This document shows positions 62,463 through 64,000 of a stretch of 64,000 bases of DNA, piece after piece. Source of the DNA: a bacterium 1XD42-54 (GTDB lineage Bacteria > Bacillota > Clostridia > Lachnospirales > Lachnospiraceae). The notes beneath the pieces are model-generated. The model did not search any database. It saw nothing but the letters and a program-made list of their open reading frames with translations, and was not told where the DNA came from. How positions within the stretch are numbered: position 1 is the stretch's first letter; each line of letters begins with the position of its first letter. Where the stretch lies: the NCBI GenBank assembly GCA_003612585.1, contig RAZH01000006.1, forward strand, positions 124,001 to 188,000, given 5' to 3'. The translations under genes and the position numbers were made by a program.

Positions 62463-62750
62463 ATGAACAAGTATGAATTAGCAGTGGTTGTCAGCGCAAA
62501 AATTGAAGACGAAGACAGAGCCGCTACAATCGAAAAGGTAAAAGAGATCATTACACGTTTTGGCGGTACTGTAACCGAGGTAGACGAGTGGGGCAAAAGA
62601 AAGCTCGCTTACGAAATCCAGAAAATGCGTGAAGGATTTTATTATTTCGTTCGTTTCGAGTCTGATGCTACATGTCCGGCAGAAGTTGAAAGACGGATCC
62701 GTATCATGGAAAACGTAATCAGATATTTATGCGTGAGACAGGATGCATAA
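62463..62750 (+). CDS. rpsF: 30S ribosomal protein S6
   Basis: A 95-residue S6 protein with the usual start MNKYELAVVVSAKIED, the KRKLAYEIQKMREGFYYFV central strand and IMENVIRYLCVR near the end. It binds S18 on the platform of the small subunit. AAGGAGG precedes the ATG. It is the first gene of the rpsF-ssb-rpsR operon. Confidence 0.97.
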   Translation: MNKYELAVVVSAKIEDEDRAATIEKVKEIITRFGGTVTEVDEWGKRKLAYEIQKMREGFYYFVRFESDATCPAEVERRIRIMENVIRYLCVRQDA

Positions 62751-62769
62751 ATAGAAAAGAGGAGATAGA

Positions 62770-63234
62770 ATGAATAAAGTCATCTTAATGGGACGTTTGA
62801 CGAGAGACCCTGAAGTACGTTATTCCGCAGGGGATAACTCAACCGCAGTTGCCAGATATACGCTGGCGGTTGACCGCAGATTCCGCCGTGATGGAAACGA
62901 CGGACAGAGTGCAGATTTTATTGGCTGCGTGGCGTTCGGCAGAAGTGCGGAGTTTGCAGAAAAGTATCTGCGTCAGGGAACAAAAGTTGTAGTGACCGGC
63001 CGCATTCAGACCGGCAGCTATACAAACCGGGATGGCCAGAAAGTATATACGACCGATGTGGTTGTGGAGGATCAGGAGTTTGCTGAGAGCAAGGCGGCGT
63101 CCGCAGACAGCGGTATGATGCGTCAGCCTTCACCAATGGCGGCGGCGCCGATGCCGTCACCGAGTCAGGCATCAGCAGGAGACGGCTTCATGAATATTCC
63201 GGACGGAATCGACGAAGAGCTCCCGTTTAACTAA
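62770..63234 (+). CDS. ssb: Single-stranded DNA-binding protein
   Basis: A 154-residue SSB. The OB-fold covers about 1-105 ([39 protein letters not shown]). A flexible Met/Pro/Ser-rich linker follows and the acidic tip DEELPFN recruits partner proteins. The location between rpsF and rpsR is standard and supports its being the chromosomal housekeeping copy. Confidence 0.97.
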   Translation: MNKVILMGRLTRDPEVRYSAGDNSTAVARYTLAVDRRFRRDGNDGQSADFIGCVAFGRSAEFAEKYLRQGTKVVVTGRIQTGSYTNRDGQKVYTTDVVVEDQEFAESKAASADSGMMRQPSPMAAAPMPSPSQASAGDGFMNIPDGIDEELPFN

Positions 63235-63272
63235 AGCGCCTGGAATTTTTGCGTAAAAGGAGGAATAACCAA

Positions 63273-63536
63273 ATGGCATTCAATAAAGACAGAGGCGATG
63301 CTTCTATGAAAAGAAGAGGCGGTATGCGCAGAAGAAAGAAAGTCTGCGTTTTCTGTGGCAAGGAAAACAATGAGATTGATTACAAGGATGTAAACAAGCT
63401 GAAAAGATATGTATCTGAGAGAGGAAAAATCCTTCCGAGAAGAATCACAGGAAACTGTGCAAAGCATCAGAGAGCGCTGACCGTAGCCATCAAGAGAGCA
63501 CGTCACGTATCCCTTATGCCATACGTTCAGGACTAA
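63273..63536 (+). CDS. rpsR: 30S ribosomal protein S18
   Basis: An 87-residue S18 with the zinc-binding type start ([20 protein letters not shown]) and the signature [20 protein letters not shown]. Cysteines C25 and C28 plus later C/H residues fit the zinc form. AAAAGGAGG precedes the ATG at 63273; a frame open to 63249 begins before that site. Confidence 0.97.
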   Translation: MAFNKDRGDASMKRRGGMRRRKKVCVFCGKENNEIDYKDVNKLKRYVSERGKILPRRITGNCAKHQRALTVAIKRARHVSLMPYVQD

Positions 63537-63566
63537 TTCGATAAAAAGAACCGTGATAAAAAACAG

Positions 63567-63607
63567 AAACGCCGCAGGATGTGTAAACATGTTGCGGCGT
63601 TTTTTTG
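63567..63607 (+). terminator. Terminator of the rpsF operon
   Basis: AAACGCCGCA pairs with TGCGGCGTTT and is followed by a run of T residues. Confidence 0.9.
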
Positions 63608-63708
63608 TATAAATGGGCCAAACTTCGTTTCGTATCTGAAAAAAGCCTCAGGCTGAATGCGCTTTTGCGCATTCTTTTTTGTGGGCTTATTATATAGGCA
63701 CTATGTAT

Positions 63709-63999
63709 TCAGGCATCATGTGTCAGGAAGAAATCCTGAATCTTGTTTACTGCGGACTTTTGCATATTTCCGTATATACGTTCCAGGGATACGAGATTTA
63801 CAATTTCCTCTATTAAAAGAGGACTTACAGTGTTGGGGTGTTCTTCGTTGTATTCGTTTAAAAATTCTAATATCTCTTTGGCCGTATTGTATGCTAAAAC
63901 GGCTTTCATAAATGCCTCGAAATTGAAAACCCACATGTCACTGTCTTTGGGAGCAGAAGCAGCCGTTTCCAAATCAAAAGAAACAGGGCAATAAATATC
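63709..63999 (-). CDS. Unrecognised protein, C-terminal part (window edge)
   Basis: The reverse frame is open from the window end to a stop at 63709 and gives about 96 residues (DIYCPVSFDLETAASAPKDS at the visible start, DFFLTHDA at the end). They are mostly helical and acidic. No start with a ribosome site is visible, so the N-terminus is probably outside. I do not recognise the family. It converges on the ribosomal operon. Confidence 0.5.
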   Translation of the reverse strand, partial: DIYCPVSFDLETAASAPKDSDMWVFNFEAFMKAVLAYNTAKEILEFLNEYNEEHPNTVSPLLIEEIVNLVSLERIYGNMQKSAVNKIQDFFLTHDA

Positions 64000-64000
64000 A

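Overview
The window looks like a chromosomal segment of a gut-type Clostridia bacterium, most likely a Lachnospiraceae (Blautia / Mediterraneibacter / Ruminococcus gnavus-like). The basis is Firmicutes-style AGGAGG ribosome sites, the DUF951-rpsF-ssb-rpsR block, asnS, tatD-rsmA, YesN/YesM-type sugar regulation, VanRS-like signalling with a class B sortase, glycyl-radical chemistry and ferredoxin-linked redox genes. No rRNA, tRNA or CRISPR array was seen.

Layout. 0-5.2 kb: a mechanosensitive channel with an extracytoplasmic sensor half (cut by the window start), a secreted SH3-repeat protein and an ABCG-like ABC pair whose ATPase has an FHA-like N-terminal half. 5.3-8.9 kb: nitroreductase, AraC-type regulator, a truncated PPOX gene, a Crp/Fnr-type regulator, a ferredoxin:thioredoxin-reductase-like mini-protein and thioredoxin. 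9-10.3 kb: secreted transglutaminase-like protein. 10.3-19.4 kb: Crp-type regulator divergent from the YjjI/YjjW glycyl-radical pair, followed by a nucleoside hydrolase and a complete BMP-type nucleoside ABC importer. 19.5-24.1 kb: polyferredoxin membrane protein and ferredoxin, divergent TlpA-like lipoprotein, tatD, rsmA, lipase. 24.2-28 kb: a sigma factor and a membrane-anchored beta-propeller protein separated by a long hairpin, then a YitT protein. 28.2-32.4 kb: asnS, VanRS-like two-component system, sortase B. 32.5-41.5 kb: a glucan locus (secreted GH31 and GH13 enzymes around a sugar-binding protein, YesN-like regulator and YesM-like kinase).

42.15-58.27 kb is an integrated mobilizable element of about 16.1 kb whose ends can be placed almost to the base. 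It splits an XRE-family regulator gene at a glycine codon, leaves GG on both sides and has 20-bp imperfect terminal inverted repeats. It carries a TndX/TnpX-type large serine recombinase (frameshifted), a TnpW-like protein, a cluster of GTCAACC iterons, a VapE-like helicase and CHC2 primase, a MobA/MobL relaxase (frameshifted, apparently ATA start), an RSF1010-like oriT and an excisionase-like protein. Its cargo is a two-component system with an ABC exporter made of one ATPase and two large FtsX-type permeases, a layout typical of antimicrobial-peptide resistance; the cargo genes are separated by copies of a roughly 105-bp repeat.

58.4-61.2 kb is decayed chromosome: a broken alpha/beta hydrolase, then a broken sugar-binding protein and YesN-like regulator that mirror the intact locus at 35-39 kb. 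61.3-64 kb is conserved: sirtuin, DUF951 protein, rpsF-ssb-rpsR, and an unrecognised partial gene at the edge.

The observations I would follow first are the sigma/beta-propeller pair with its hairpin, the YjjIW-nucleoside linkage (paralleled in E. coli next to deoC), and the element with its iterons, repeats and two disrupted mobility genes.
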